Program-made: the position numbers and the translations under genes
Part shown: piece after piece, positions 1 through 8,943 of the stretch
Numbering within the stretch: the first letter of the stretch is position 1
How the letters are laid out: every line of letters starts with the position of its first letter
NCBI GenBank assembly: GCA_034007295.1
Contig: JAVERC010000002.1
Span: 62,001 to 126,000, forward strand
From: JACKCP01 sp034007295
Lineage (GTDB): Bacteria > Desulfobacterota > Desulfobacteria > Desulfobacterales > JACKCP01
DNA: 64,000 bases
Direction of reading: 5' to 3'
Notes under the pieces: model-generated
What the model was told of the DNA's origin: nothing
Seen by the model: the letters and a program-made list of their open reading frames with translations, nothing else
The model's database searches: none

Positions 1-321
1 GCAAATGTTCCAGTTGTTATTGATCTGCCTCTTATTGAAGAACTTTTATTAGTTGACAAAAGAAGAGTAATTGCACTTTTTATTGATACAGAGCAGCTTA
101 TGTCCCACAGAAGAATCAGAAGGGGAAGGGTAGGTATGGATAATACAGGTATAGATTATTCTTCAGCATCTGGTGTTTTTAAAGAGGTTGAGGCTGTAAG
201 AAAGCTCTACAGGCAAAACAGGTTTACAATGATAAATGTCAGTAATAAGCCAATTGAATCAAGTGCAGAAGAAGTTGTTTCTATTATAAAAAGAAGGTTT
301 CCTGGTGGAGCTCATAAGTAG
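1..321 (+). CDS. ppsR: Pyruvate,phosphate dikinase regulatory protein (DUF299 kinase/pyrophosphorylase), C-terminal part
   Basis: An open frame enters from the left edge and gives the last 106 residues. The text ANVP near the start, the VDKRRVIAL stretch, and the final ASGVFKEVE...NVSNKPIES segment match the C-terminus of the DUF299 family. These enzymes phosphorylate and dephosphorylate PEP synthase or pyruvate phosphate dikinase, using ADP as phosphate donor and Pi for the reverse reaction. The P-loop half lies outside the window. The TAG stop is also the first three bases of a hairpin repeat, so the end of the gene may have been set by that insertion. Confident in the family; which dikinase it controls cannot be seen. 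Confidence 0.85.
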   Translation, partial: ANVPVVIDLPLIEELLLVDKRRVIALFIDTEQLMSHRRIRRGRVGMDNTGIDYSSASGVFKEVEAVRKLYRQNRFTMINVSNKPIESSAEEVVSIIKRRFPGGAHK

Positions 322-359
322 CTGCTGAACAAAAAAATTTAGTTTTCGGCCAACCACTA
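319..359 (-). repeat. 41-bp internally deleted hairpin MITE
   Basis: Begins TAGCTGCTGAAC and ends CGGCCAACCACTA, that is, both ends of the element joined without the centre. It overlaps the ppsR stop codon and has TA at both edges. A second, truncated copy follows directly. Strand is given relative to the orientation that starts with the GATTGGCC end. Confidence 0.7.
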
Positions 360-361
360 AA

Positions 362-441
362 TAGCTGATGAACCAAAACGGCCTTTTTTGTCCATAAAAT
401 ACTAAATGTATTCAAAGGTTAAATTTTTAATATTTTTTGAA
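362..441 (-). repeat. Truncated hairpin MITE copy
   Basis: Starts TAGCTGATGAACC, runs through the AACGGCCTTTTTTGTCCAT block and the AAAGGTTAAATTTTT block, then loses similarity. Its far end is missing and part of the centre is deleted. Confidence 0.65.
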
Positions 442-500
442 CGGAAATAAAATTAAAGATTTTAAATCAATAACTAAAAATTTTGAAATTATAAAAATAA

Positions 501-534
501 AAAGCTCCGGATTATACCTGGAGCTTTATTTTTT
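501..534. terminator. Terminator at the ftsY end, possibly bidirectional
   Basis: Stem AAAGCTCC/GGAGCTTT (501-508 with 520-527) with T-rich tracts on both sides. It lies just beyond the ftsY stop on the minus strand and could also stop plus-strand transcripts. Confidence 0.75.
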
Positions 535-535
535 A

Positions 536-1540
536 TCAGGCTAAAATCGCATCTAAAAATGACTGTGGATCAAATTTCTGGAGATCCTCAATTTTTTCAC
601 CAACTCCAATATATTCAACTGGAATATTAAATTCTTTTTGAATAGCTGCAGCAATTCCACCTTTTGCTGTTCCATCCATTTTAGTAATAATAATTCCAGA
701 AATATTTACAGCTTCATTAAAAATTTTTGCCTGGTTAAGTGCATTTTGACCTGTTGAAGCATCAACAACAAGAAGTACTTCATGTGGAGCTCCTTCAAGG
801 CGTTTATTTATTGTTGATCTTATTTTTACAAGTTCCTTCATAAGGTTGTCTTTGTTGTGAAGCCTTCCAGCAGTATCAATTATAATAATATCTTTTTTTC
901 TTGCAATTCCTGCATCAACACTGTCAAAGGCCACTGCTGCAGGGTCAGTTTTTTCTTTGTGTCTTACAAAATCACTTTCAGATCTTTTTGCCCATTTTTC
1001 CAGCTGTTCAATAGCAGCAGCCCTGAATGTGTCAGCAGCTCCAATTAAAACAGATTTGCCTTCTTGGGAGAATTTGTAGGCAAGTTTTCCTATTGTTGTT
1101 GTTTTACCAACTCCATTTACACCAGTAACAAGAATTACATGGGGTTTTTCATAATTTTTTTCCTCAGGTTTTTTCATAAATGATAAAAGTTGGTTTTTTA
1201 TAAAATTTTTTAGTTCTTCCGGGGATTTTATTTTTGATTCGTTTTGTTCAATAAGGGATATAAGCTCCATGGAAGTTTTAACACCAAGATCTGATGAAAT
1301 AAGCTTTTCTTCCAGCTCTTCAAGGTGTGAAAGGTTTAGCCTGTTTCCGGTAAACAAGTCTTCAATATCTGAAGTAAGAATTTCCCGGGTTTTTGAAAGC
1401 CCTTTTTTAAGGGATGAAAAAAAACCTTTTTTTTCTGTGGATTCTTTTTCTTTTGAATCTTTAATTTCTTTTTTTAAGTTTTCTTCAATCCAGGTTTCAT
1501 TAGAATTTATTTTCTTTTTACTTTTTTTCCCAAATATCAT
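536..1540 (-). CDS. ftsY: Signal recognition particle receptor FtsY
   Basis: SRP receptor GTPase, 334 residues. It docks the SRP-ribosome complex at the inner membrane and forms a twinned GTPase with Ffh. An acidic, Lys/Glu-rich N-terminal region of about 50 residues (a short A domain) is followed by the helical N domain and the G domain. G1 GVNGVGKTT is at about 140-148, DTFRAAA at about 170-176, DTAGR at about 222-226, TKMDG at about 286-290 and the closing GVGEKIEDL at about 312-320. The ATG is at the start of MIFGKK. It stands alone, with no ftsE or ftsX beside it. Identification is secure. Confidence 0.97.
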   Translation of the reverse strand: MIFGKKSKKKINSNETWIEENLKKEIKDSKEKESTEKKGFFSSLKKGLSKTREILTSDIEDLFTGNRLNLSHLEELEEKLISSDLGVKTSMELISLIEQNESKIKSPEELKNFIKNQLLSFMKKPEEKNYEKPHVILVTGVNGVGKTTTIGKLAYKFSQEGKSVLIGAADTFRAAAIEQLEKWAKRSESDFVRHKEKTDPAAVAFDSVDAGIARKKDIIIIDTAGRLHNKDNLMKELVKIRSTINKRLEGAPHEVLLVVDASTGQNALNQAKIFNEAVNISGIIITKMDGTAKGGIAAAIQKEFNIPVEYIGVGEKIEDLQKFDPQSFLDAILA

Positions 1541-1709
1541 ATTTTTACCTCTTGAAATTTAATTTTAATTTAAAAATTATCTGTGCTGAAATCTTATTTT
1601 TTTATAAGGTTCAGAAATTATTTTATTAAAAAAATTTATGCTGATAAATACATATTAATTATGCAAAAAACAAGAAAAGTATTTACAGCCGTAAACCAAA
1701 GGTTTTTTT

Positions 1710-2510
1710 ATGCTTAAAACAATAATTTGCAGCGGAATATCTTGTGGTGAAAAAAAAATTTTGGAAATAGCACAAATATACGAAATTGAGACTAAAGGCT
1801 GTACCATAAAAAATTCACTATCAAGCCCCAAAAAATTTGGTCTTGAAATTGCTTCATCTGAAAAGGATGCTGATTTTAAAAATGCTGAACTAAGTGACGG
1901 GGTTGTTTGCATATCAGAATCTGCCTTTCTAGAAAGCGGCTGTTTAATTGAATTGAAAAATTTTTGTATTCAAAAAAATATTCATTTTTATTTTATGGAT
2001 ATTAGTGTTTCAAGTATTCATTCAATATCTGACAAGCTTGGTAACTGGGTTTTTGAAAATGGTATAACTTCTTTAATGTTTAAGACTGATTATACTGTAA
2101 ATCCTGACAAATCTCAGTTAATAGGAAATATATTTGAGTGTCTTATTTATATACTTCTCATGAAAACAAATCCTGAAGCTCTTGCAGCACCTATTCATGT
2201 CAAGGCTCCTGATTATTCTTCGTGTTCTTATTCAGTAGATGCCGTTGTTAATGACCTTTTAAAAACAATTCCTTTAAAGGACAGGGTCATTATTTCAAAT
2301 ATGCCTGAAGCTGAACTCTCTGATGTTTTGCTTGTAATGGGAATTACAATTTTATCAAAATATTATTGGCCAAAAAATAATCTGCTTTTAAATGATTGTA
2401 TAAAAATTTCCGGAAAACAAAATCTTGAAGAGTTTGAAATTGCTGAAATAATAATAAAAAAATTATGGGAAAATCTTAGAATTACTCATAGAATAAGAAT
2501 ATTAAAATAG
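1710..2510 (+). CDS. Putative molybdenum-carrier/YpsA-like Rossmann protein with C-terminal DUF6794 domain
   Basis: 266 residues in two parts. The N-terminal 150 or so resemble a shortened, divergent putative molybdenum-carrier/YpsA-like fold: a start strand TIICSGISCGE in place of the usual SGGQTGVD, then ELSDGVVCIS and a Gly/Leu-rich helix SGCLIELKNF before a strand HFYFMDI. The C-terminal 90 or so (VDAVVNDLLKTIPLKDR to THRIRILK) match what I know as DUF6794, with the typical LKDR..I.NM, LW and TH.IR ending. The nucleotide-binding glycines are poorly kept, so binding activity is doubtful. Monocistronic, between ftsY (divergent) and a repeat-rich gap. The function is unknown. Confidence 0.6.
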   Translation: MLKTIICSGISCGEKKILEIAQIYEIETKGCTIKNSLSSPKKFGLEIASSEKDADFKNAELSDGVVCISESAFLESGCLIELKNFCIQKNIHFYFMDISVSSIHSISDKLGNWVFENGITSLMFKTDYTVNPDKSQLIGNIFECLIYILLMKTNPEALAAPIHVKAPDYSSCSYSVDAVVNDLLKTIPLKDRVIISNMPEAELSDVLLVMGITILSKYYWPKNNLLLNDCIKISGKQNLEEFEIAEIIIKKLWENLRITHRIRILK

Positions 2511-2632
2511 TTAAAATCAGCTTTTTATAATTAAATCAGGTTACTTGACAATATTTTTAACTTTGATATTAATAAACAAATTTTTACTAACTTAATAGGG
2601 GAGATTTAAAAGTCTGTATTCGACTGCTTAAG

Positions 2633-2673
2633 TAGTGATTGTCCGAGAGCTGGAATTTTTTGTTCAGCAACTA
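2633..2673 (+). repeat. 41-bp internally deleted hairpin MITE
   Basis: TAGTGATTGTCCGA at one end and TTCAGCAACTA at the other, with the centre absent. It is the same length as the element at 319-359 but in the opposite orientation. Confidence 0.7.
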
Positions 2674-2827
2674 AGTAGTTATTATAAATTTTGACTTTGA
2701 TTATGTTTTATTTTTTTATACACCACATCTTTTCAGAAAAATATTTTTACAAACCAGATATTAAATTTTTTATAAATTTTAAAAAAATGGTTTCTATTCT
2801 TTTAATAAATTGAATTTTTAATCTAAT

Positions 2828-2970
2828 TAGCGATTGGCCGAAAACGAGAATTTTGTTTCATTCAAGGAAGAAAAAAAATTTAACCTTTAGGATACATTTA
2901 GTATTTTGAGGATTAAATTTTGAATCTGACTTAAGAATGGACAAAAAAGGCCGTTTTTGTTCAGCAACTA
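2828..2970 (+). mobile_element. Hairpin MITE, near full length (143 bp)
   Basis: Ends TAGCGATTGGCCGAAAAC and GTTCAGCAACTA, TA at both borders, and the central AATTTAACC / GGATTAAATTTT inverted blocks. It lies 98 bp before the aspartate kinase start. Confidence 0.85.
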
Positions 2971-3068
2971 ATTATTTTTATTTTCTTTCAAAAATAGCCT
3001 GATGCTTTTGCATTAAATATTTTTGCAAGGACTAATATGTAAATTAATAAATATTTCAGGGAGTTAAT

Positions 3069-4487
3069 ATGTCTTTACATACTGTGGAAAAAATCGGCGG
3101 CACTTCCATGTCTGATTTTGAAAAAGTTTTAAATAATATAATACTTAAAAATAAAGATAGAATTTATGGCAGAGTTTATGTTGTGTCAGCATATGCTGGA
3201 ATAACTGATATGCTTTTGGAACATAAAAAAACAAGTGAACCAGGAGTTTACGGTCTTTTTTCAAATGGAGATGATTCATGGGCCTGGGGAGATGCAATAA
3301 CTAAAGTCGGTGTAAGAATGTGTGAAATAAATGCATCGCTTGAACACCTAGGGCTTGATCTTCAGCTTGCAGACAGGTTTGTCAAGGAAAGAATAGAGGG
3401 AGTAAGAAGCTGTTTAATCGACCTTACAAGGCTTTGCTCATTTGGACATTTCCAGCTTGAAGAGCATTTGAGTGCAATAAGGGAAATGCTGAGTGCTCTT
3501 GGAGAAGCTCACAGTGCACATAATACTTTTTTAATTTTAAATAACCTTGGCATAAATTCAAGGTTTGTTGATCTGACAGGATGGATGGAAGATGATAACA
3601 TGTCATTTGATGAAAAAATCAATCATTATTTCAATGACATTGATTTTGCATCAGAACTGCCTGTAGTAACAGGTTACACAAGGTGCAGAGAAGGAATAAT
3701 GGATACCTATGACAGAGGTTACAGCGAAATAACATTTTCAAAGGTTGCCTGTATTACCAATGCTTTAGAAGGTATAATCCATAAAGAATTTCATTTGAGC
3801 AGCGGAGATCCAAAGGTTGTAGGCCAGGATAAGGTAAGAACCATAGGCCAGACTAACTATGATGTTGCAGACCAGCTTTCAGATCTTGGAATGGAAGCAA
3901 TTCATCCAAGAGCTGCAAAAGGTTTAAGACAACTTGGGATTCCTTTAAGAGTTAAAAATACTTTTGAGCCAGACCATCCAGGAACAATAATAAGCAGTGA
4001 ATATAAGAGTGTTGAACCAAGGGTTGAGATAATAGCAGGAAGATCAAATTTATATGGAGTTGAAGTATTTGATCAGGATACTGTAGGTCAGTTTGACAGG
4101 GATTTTATTGTTACAGAATTTTTCAAAAATTTCAGAATCAGATATGTTGCAAAAAATCTTAATGCAAACACAATTACCCATTATGTTACTGCTTCACTTG
4201 AAAAAATTAATAAACTTATAGACTCAATTGAAAAAAAATATCCTTCAGCAGAGGTTTCAGTAAGAAAGGTTGCAATGGTTTCTGCAATAGGAAGCAATAT
4301 GTCTGTACCAGGATTTTTGGCAGCAGCAGCAAAATCACTGTATGAAGAAGGAATAAATATACTTGCTGTGCAGCAGAGCATGAGACAGGTAGATATGCAG
4401 TTTATTATTGAGGAAAATGATTTTAACAAAGCAATTTTAGTACTTCACAGGGAGCTGATTGAAAACCATGATCAAGCCGGCCAATAA
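3069..4487 (+). CDS. ask: Aspartate kinase, ectoine-type (Ask_Ect-like)
   Basis: 472 residues. It phosphorylates L-aspartate to aspartyl-4-phosphate, the entry step for lysine, threonine, methionine and ectoine. The N-terminus reads VEKIGGTSM instead of the usual VQKFGGTS, followed by VVSAYAGITDMLLEHKK. Both are hallmarks of the aspartate kinases often found next to ectABC. Two C-terminal ACT regions are visible (around 310-460, with the SAIGSNM stretch). The start is supported by a GGGAG upstream. No ectABC, asd or lysine gene is adjacent, so its branch of metabolism is open. AT-rich sequence and a candidate promoter for the next gene follow. Confidence 0.9.
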   Translation: MSLHTVEKIGGTSMSDFEKVLNNIILKNKDRIYGRVYVVSAYAGITDMLLEHKKTSEPGVYGLFSNGDDSWAWGDAITKVGVRMCEINASLEHLGLDLQLADRFVKERIEGVRSCLIDLTRLCSFGHFQLEEHLSAIREMLSALGEAHSAHNTFLILNNLGINSRFVDLTGWMEDDNMSFDEKINHYFNDIDFASELPVVTGYTRCREGIMDTYDRGYSEITFSKVACITNALEGIIHKEFHLSSGDPKVVGQDKVRTIGQTNYDVADQLSDLGMEAIHPRAAKGLRQLGIPLRVKNTFEPDHPGTIISSEYKSVEPRVEIIAGRSNLYGVEVFDQDTVGQFDRDFIVTEFFKNFRIRYVAKNLNANTITHYVTASLEKINKLIDSIEKKYPSAEVSVRKVAMVSAIGSNMSVPGFLAAAAKSLYEEGINILAVQQSMRQVDMQFIIEENDFNKAILVLHRELIENHDQAGQ

Positions 4488-4492
4488 TAATG

Positions 4493-4521
4493 TTGACGGA
4501 AATTTTTTTAATTGTTATTAA
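4493..4521 (+). promoter_or_regulatory. Candidate sigma-70 promoter for the YitT-family gene
   Basis: TTGACG (4493-4498), 17-base spacer, TATTAA (4516-4521). It sits 62 bp before the preferred start. A perfect AT-only inverted repeat (4503-4512/4517-4526) overlaps the spacer and could be a weak terminator of the aspartate kinase gene. Confidence 0.4.
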
Positions 4522-4582
4522 AAAAAGTTTGTTTAACTGAGCGGAATTTATATGATTTTCGCTCTTTTTTATTTTGGAGGTA

Positions 4583-5443
4583 ATGGTGAGTTTTCGTGAT
4601 TATTCATATTCAGTCTGGTGGAATTTGATTTTAATAACTGCAGGGTCAGTAATTTATGCCTATGGATTAAAGGCTATTGCTGTTCCCCACGGTTTTGTTC
4701 CTGGAGGACTGTTTGGTTTTGGAACCCTTATATTTTATTTTTTCAATTCTTTAACACCAGGCATCTGGTTTATTATTTTAAGTATTCCGCTTGTTATTAT
4801 AGGTTTTTTATATATAAGCAAAAGGTTTATGTTTTATACTTTTTATGCAACCATAGCATTAACCATAGCCTATGAACTTATTTCCCATGACGCAGGAATA
4901 GTTAATCAGTTTTACGCTGCACTTACTTCCGGACTGATTTGCGGAATAGGAGCTGGAATAGTACTTAAAAGTCTTGGTTCAAACGGCGGTATAGATATAA
5001 TTGCAATTATTCTTTATCAGAAATTCAATGTCGGTCTTGGAAAATCCTATATGTTTTTTAATTTAATTATTTTTGGTATAAGTTTTTTCTATTTTAAGCC
5101 AGATATTATAATTGCATCACTGATTTTGGTATTTTTGACATCTGCTTCCCTTGAATATGTTTTATCAGCCTTTAACCAGAGAAAAGTTGTATTTATTATA
5201 TCTGATTTTTCAGATTATATTGCAGACCAGATCATCAAAAATCTTGGAGTAAGTTCAACTTTTATAAATGGTTATGGTGCATATATGAGACAGCCTAAAA
5301 ATGTTCTTATGACCGTAATAAACAATGTTCAGCTTAAAAGACTTGAAGAAATAGTTTTTACAGAAGATGCAAATGCACTATTTATAGTTGAAAATACATT
5401 CAATGTAATAGGCTCGTCTTTTTCAAAAAGAAAAATTTATTAG
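4583..5443 (+). CDS. YitT family membrane protein (DUF161/DUF2179)
   Basis: About 286 residues. Five or six hydrophobic segments fill the first 200 residues (LILITAGSVIYAYG, the PGIWFIILSIPL region, the LGSNGGIDIIAIIL segment and so on). A soluble C-terminal DUF2179 domain follows (VFIISDFSDYIADQIIKNL to the FIVENTFNVIG region). The family is widespread and its transport role is not settled. Start choice: GGAGG lies at 4576-4580, so ATG 4583 is only 2 bases away and GTG 4586 is 5 bases away. GTG 4586 fits better by spacing, and an upstream TTG at 4574 overlaps the ribosome site and is unlikely. Confidence 0.88.
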   Translation: MVSFRDYSYSVWWNLILITAGSVIYAYGLKAIAVPHGFVPGGLFGFGTLIFYFFNSLTPGIWFIILSIPLVIIGFLYISKRFMFYTFYATIALTIAYELISHDAGIVNQFYAALTSGLICGIGAGIVLKSLGSNGGIDIIAIILYQKFNVGLGKSYMFFNLIIFGISFFYFKPDIIIASLILVFLTSASLEYVLSAFNQRKVVFIISDFSDYIADQIIKNLGVSSTFINGYGAYMRQPKNVLMTVINNVQLKRLEEIVFTEDANALFIVENTFNVIGSSFSKRKIY

Positions 5444-5566
5444 TCTTTTATTGGAAGATTTTTCAGTTTAAAAATGATCAAATAAAAACATTATTTTATA
5501 TATGCTTGCCCAAAAATTTCTAATTTTGTAAAATTCAAATATAAACTACAAAATAAGGAGTCGGCC

Positions 5567-6022
5567 ATGAAAGATTTTAAACAAATACTTTTTCCGACAG
5601 ACCTTTCAGAGATTTCAGGCAAAATGGTTCCCTATGTAAAAATGATGGCAGAAAAATTTGATGCACAGATTCACCTTCTTTTTGTCTGCCGAATGTTTGA
5701 AAGCTTGAAAAGCATTTATGTGCCTCATCCTTCGCTTCAGGCAATGGAAACTGAAGTATTTAAAGCTGCTGAAGTAAGGATGAAGGAGTTTGTAAAGGAA
5801 TTTTTTAAAGGCCTTGATCCTTTGCATAAAGTGGTATTGGGAGATACAGTTGATGAGATCATGACTTATATATCTAAAAATCAAATTGATCTTGTAATTG
5901 TGGGCACCCATGGAAGAAAAGGCCTTGAAAGATTTATTTTCGGAAGTGTTGCAAAAAGTGTTTTTCAAAGGTCAAATGTTCCTGTCCTGATAATTAATCC
6001 CTACATGGTGGAAAATTTGTAA
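5567..6022 (+). CDS. Universal stress protein (UspA family)
   Basis: 151 residues, a single Usp domain. The N-terminal strand ILFPTDLSE and the C-terminal GTHGRKGLERFIFGSVAKSV carry the G-2X-G-9X-G(S) ATP-binding pattern, so it is probably an ATP-binding type of cytoplasmic stress protein. AAGGAG is well placed before the ATG. It is monocistronic with a strong terminator behind it. Confidence 0.93.
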   Translation: MKDFKQILFPTDLSEISGKMVPYVKMMAEKFDAQIHLLFVCRMFESLKSIYVPHPSLQAMETEVFKAAEVRMKEFVKEFFKGLDPLHKVVLGDTVDEIMTYISKNQIDLVIVGTHGRKGLERFIFGSVAKSVFQRSNVPVLIINPYMVENL

Positions 6023-6030
6023 ATTTATGA

Positions 6031-6073
6031 ATTAAGCATTAAAGATTATAATTTCTTTAATGCTTAATTTTTC
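6031..6073 (+). terminator. Rho-independent terminator after the usp gene
   Basis: A 15-bp perfect inverted repeat (6031-6045 with 6054-6068, core AAGCATTAAAG/CTTTAATGCTT) runs into a short T tract. It is almost entirely A/T but long. Confidence 0.75.
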
Positions 6074-6312
6074 TAAACTTAAATTATTTGCATTTTAAAC
6101 TGATATTTGTAAGAAAAATTCAAGACTGATTTTTGTAGATTTAAAGTAAAAAATGGATAGAAACCTTAAAAATATAGATAATTTCAATTTTGGTCAGGAT
6201 AAAAGTTAAGGATTGAATTGAGGTATTATTTGTTTTATAAAATTTAAAACCTTATTTTTTGTTATTATTATTGTGTTTTAAAAATATTAAAATTTAATTT
6301 GTCAGGAGCAAA

Positions 6313-7089
6313 ATGGGCTGGGTAGGAAAGTTGATTGGCGGAACAATAGGCCTTGGTCTTGGAGGACCTTTAGGTGCAATTTTAGGTGCTGCAATAGGAC
6401 ATAAATTTGATAAATCAGAAGATAAATATCTTGAGGGATTTGGCGGCAGGCCGTCTTATGCTTCAAATAATTTTGAAGCAAAACAGCAAAAGGAAATGAT
6501 TTTTTTTGTGGCAGCCTTTTCCATGCTTGCAAAAATTGCAAAAGCTGATGGACAGATTTCAGATTCTGAAATACAGGCTGTTGAAGATTTTATGAATAAT
6601 GATTTAAAGCTGGATTCTTCAAGTAAAGCTGCTGCAATTAATATTTTTAGGGCTGCAAGACATTCTTCTGAATCCTTTGAATCTTTTTCAAGGCAATTTT
6701 ATGAAGCATTCAAAGATCAGGAGCAGATATTAGAGCTAATGATTGATGTTTTGTTTAGAGTTGCTTCAAGCGACGGTTCCATTATTTTAGATGAAGAAAT
6801 ACTTATAAAAAATACATCAGCATTGTTTGGATTTTCAGATGCAAAATTTAATTCAATAAAATCCAAATATGCCAAGGTTAACTCAAATCATTATTATGCC
6901 GTGCTGAACTGCTCTCCATCAGATGATCCAGCTTATATAAAAAAGCAGTATAGAAAGCTTGTAAGCGAGTATCATCCAGATAAAATTATAGCAAAAGGCC
7001 TTCCAGATGAATTTGTTGAATTTGCCAATGAAAAGTTCAGGGAAATCCAGGAAGCCTATGAAGCTGTTTCCCGTCAGAAAAATTTATAG
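6313..7089 (+). CDS. djlA: DjlA-type co-chaperone: TerB domain plus C-terminal J domain
   Basis: 258 residues. The N-terminus is a glycine-zipper-like hydrophobic segment (GGTIGLGLGGPLGAILGAAIG, about 9-29) that may insert in or associate with the membrane. Next comes a TerB-like helical domain (about 60-175, with the AKADGQIS motif of the family). A J domain follows (about 195-255) with the HPD signature in EYHPDK, which stimulates DnaK ATPase activity. Overall order and length match DjlA. It stands alone between two terminators. Confidence 0.88.
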   Translation: MGWVGKLIGGTIGLGLGGPLGAILGAAIGHKFDKSEDKYLEGFGGRPSYASNNFEAKQQKEMIFFVAAFSMLAKIAKADGQISDSEIQAVEDFMNNDLKLDSSSKAAAINIFRAARHSSESFESFSRQFYEAFKDQEQILELMIDVLFRVASSDGSIILDEEILIKNTSALFGFSDAKFNSIKSKYAKVNSNHYYAVLNCSPSDDPAYIKKQYRKLVSEYHPDKIIAKGLPDEFVEFANEKFREIQEAYEAVSRQKNL

Positions 7090-7196
7090 AATTTTTTTAA
7101 AACATTTTTGAATAAATAAAGGGTTAAATTTGTGTTTTGATTTTAAATGAGTAAAAAAAGTTTTTAAGCTGGTAATTAAAATTTATGATTTAAAAA

Positions 7197-7232
7197 ACAG
7201 CATCAGGTGCTTTACAAAAAACCTGATGCTGT
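7197..7232. terminator. Bidirectional terminator between djlA and gatB
   Basis: A 12-bp perfect stem ACAGCATCAGGT/ACCTGATGCTGT (7197-7208 with 7221-7232) lies between convergent genes, with A-rich and T-rich flanks. Confidence 0.85.
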
Positions 7233-7286
7233 AAATTTTAGTAAAAATCAACAGAATTAAAAAATTGCCTTTAAATTTTAAATTTT

Positions 7287-8720
7287 TCAGCTAAGCTTTT
7301 TTGCAATCATTGGATTGACAAGCTTTGGATTTGCCTTGCCCTTTGTTTCCTTCATGACTTGTCCCATAAAAAAGCTTATGAGTTTTTTGTTTCCTGCTTT
7401 GTATTTTTCTACTTCATCAGGGTTTGCATTAAGAACCTTTTCAACAACAGCCTCAAGCTCACCCTCATCAGATACCTGCTCAAGACCTTTGTCTTTTATT
7501 ATCTGTCCTGGAGATTTTTTTGTATTTAATGATTCCAAAAAAATTTCTTTTGCAATTTTATCATTGATTTTGCCGTCTTTGAGTGCATTTAGAATTTCTG
7601 CAACAAATTCATATGAAATTTCAGATTTATCTGCTTCAATATTGTTTTCTTTAAGATAAGACAAAAAAGTACCTAAAAGCCAGTTAGCAGTGAGTTTGGA
7701 GTCTTTTACAATATTTACGCATGATTCAAAAAACTCTGATAATTCCCTTGATGATGTAAGTGTTTCAGCCTGTTGATCTGAAAGATTCAAATCTTTAATA
7801 AACCTTTTTTTCTTTTGCTGCGGTAGTTCAGGAAGAATTTTTTGTAATTCATTTTTCCATTCTTCGCTTATTTCAACAGGAACAAGGTCAGGATCAGGGA
7901 AATATCTGTAATCATGGGCTTCTTCTTTGCCTCTCATTGAAAATGTCTTGAATTTATCAGGGTTCCAAAGCCTTGTTTCCTGAACAACTGATTGTCCGTC
8001 TTCAATCAGGGCAATTTGTCTTGCTATTTCATGCTCTATTCCGTTTTCAACATGCTTGAATGAGTTTAAATTTTTGATTTCAGTTCTTGTTCCAAGCTTG
8101 TCACTTCCCTTTGGGCGGACAGAAACATTGGCATCACATCTAAAACTGCCTTCTTCCATATTGCCGTCAGTTATCTGAAGGTATTTTACAATAGCGTGAA
8201 GCTGTCTTAAATAATTTCCTGCTTCCTTTGCTGATCGTAAATCGGGTTCGCTTACTATTTCAATAAGAGGAGTTCCAGCTCTGTTTAAGTCAACATAACT
8301 TACAGGCATTGAAGAATCGTGGATTAATTTACCGGCATCTTCTTCCATATGTATTCTTGTTATGCCAATTTTTTTTTTATCTCCGGTTATGTCTGAGTCG
8401 ATTTCAAGATATCCTGAAAGTGCAAGCGGAAGCTCAAATTGAGATATTTGGTAGCCTTTTGGAAGGTCTGGATAAAAATAATTTTTTCTTGCAAATACAG
8501 ATTTTTGTTGTACCTGGCAATTAGTTGCAAGAGAGGCCATTATTGCAAATTCAACTGCTTTTTTGTTAAGCACCGGCAAGACACCAGGCATTCCAAGGCA
8601 GACAGGGCAGGTAGACTCATTTGGACTGTTTCCAAATTTTGCAGGGCAGCTGCAAAATATTTTTGTATTGGTTTTAAGCTGTACATGAACTTCAAGACCT
8701 ATTACAGGTTCAAATTCCAT
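7287..8720 (-). CDS. gatB: Aspartyl/glutamyl-tRNA(Asn/Gln) amidotransferase subunit B
   Basis: 477 residues, the usual length. The GatB subunit phosphorylates misacylated Glu-tRNA(Gln)/Asp-tRNA(Asn), then receives ammonia from GatA. The N-terminal EFEPVIGLEVHVQL, the zinc-site cysteines (CSCPAKF and CPVCLGMPG), FYPDLPKGYQISQ and the EIVSEPD motif are all present. The tail is the helical GatB/YqeY domain ending PMIAKKLS. gatA and gatC are not adjacent, which is common. Confidence 0.97.
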   Translation of the reverse strand: MEFEPVIGLEVHVQLKTNTKIFCSCPAKFGNSPNESTCPVCLGMPGVLPVLNKKAVEFAIMASLATNCQVQQKSVFARKNYFYPDLPKGYQISQFELPLALSGYLEIDSDITGDKKKIGITRIHMEEDAGKLIHDSSMPVSYVDLNRAGTPLIEIVSEPDLRSAKEAGNYLRQLHAIVKYLQITDGNMEEGSFRCDANVSVRPKGSDKLGTRTEIKNLNSFKHVENGIEHEIARQIALIEDGQSVVQETRLWNPDKFKTFSMRGKEEAHDYRYFPDPDLVPVEISEEWKNELQKILPELPQQKKKRFIKDLNLSDQQAETLTSSRELSEFFESCVNIVKDSKLTANWLLGTFLSYLKENNIEADKSEISYEFVAEILNALKDGKINDKIAKEIFLESLNTKKSPGQIIKDKGLEQVSDEGELEAVVEKVLNANPDEVEKYKAGNKKLISFFMGQVMKETKGKANPKLVNPMIAKKLS

Positions 8721-8943
8721 TTTTAATCCTTAAATTATTTATTTTGTCTGGTTAAATTTAAAATAAAACTGATTGTTTTGTAATCTTTACGGAAAAAAAA
8801 GTTTTTCTAATTTCAAATATTATTTTAAAAAAGCACTGTCAATACAAAAGCCTTATATCTTTTTTTAAAATATTAGGTTGTAACTTAAATTTCTTGGCAG
8901 TATTTATCAAATATTGATTCAGGATTTAAAAACAGGAATTTAA

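Larger units (their letters stand above)
2511..3068. other. 558-bp gene-free region holding two hairpin repeats
   Basis: Contains a 41-bp deleted element (2633-2673) and a near-full element (2828-2970), separated by very AT-rich sequence without an ORF or a clear RNA. A promoter for the aspartate kinase downstream is expected here, but none stands out. Confidence 0.7.

Noticed and set aside
3069..4487. An ectoine synthesis cluster
   Set aside because: Only the kinase is of ectoine type; no ectA, ectB or ectC is present in the window.
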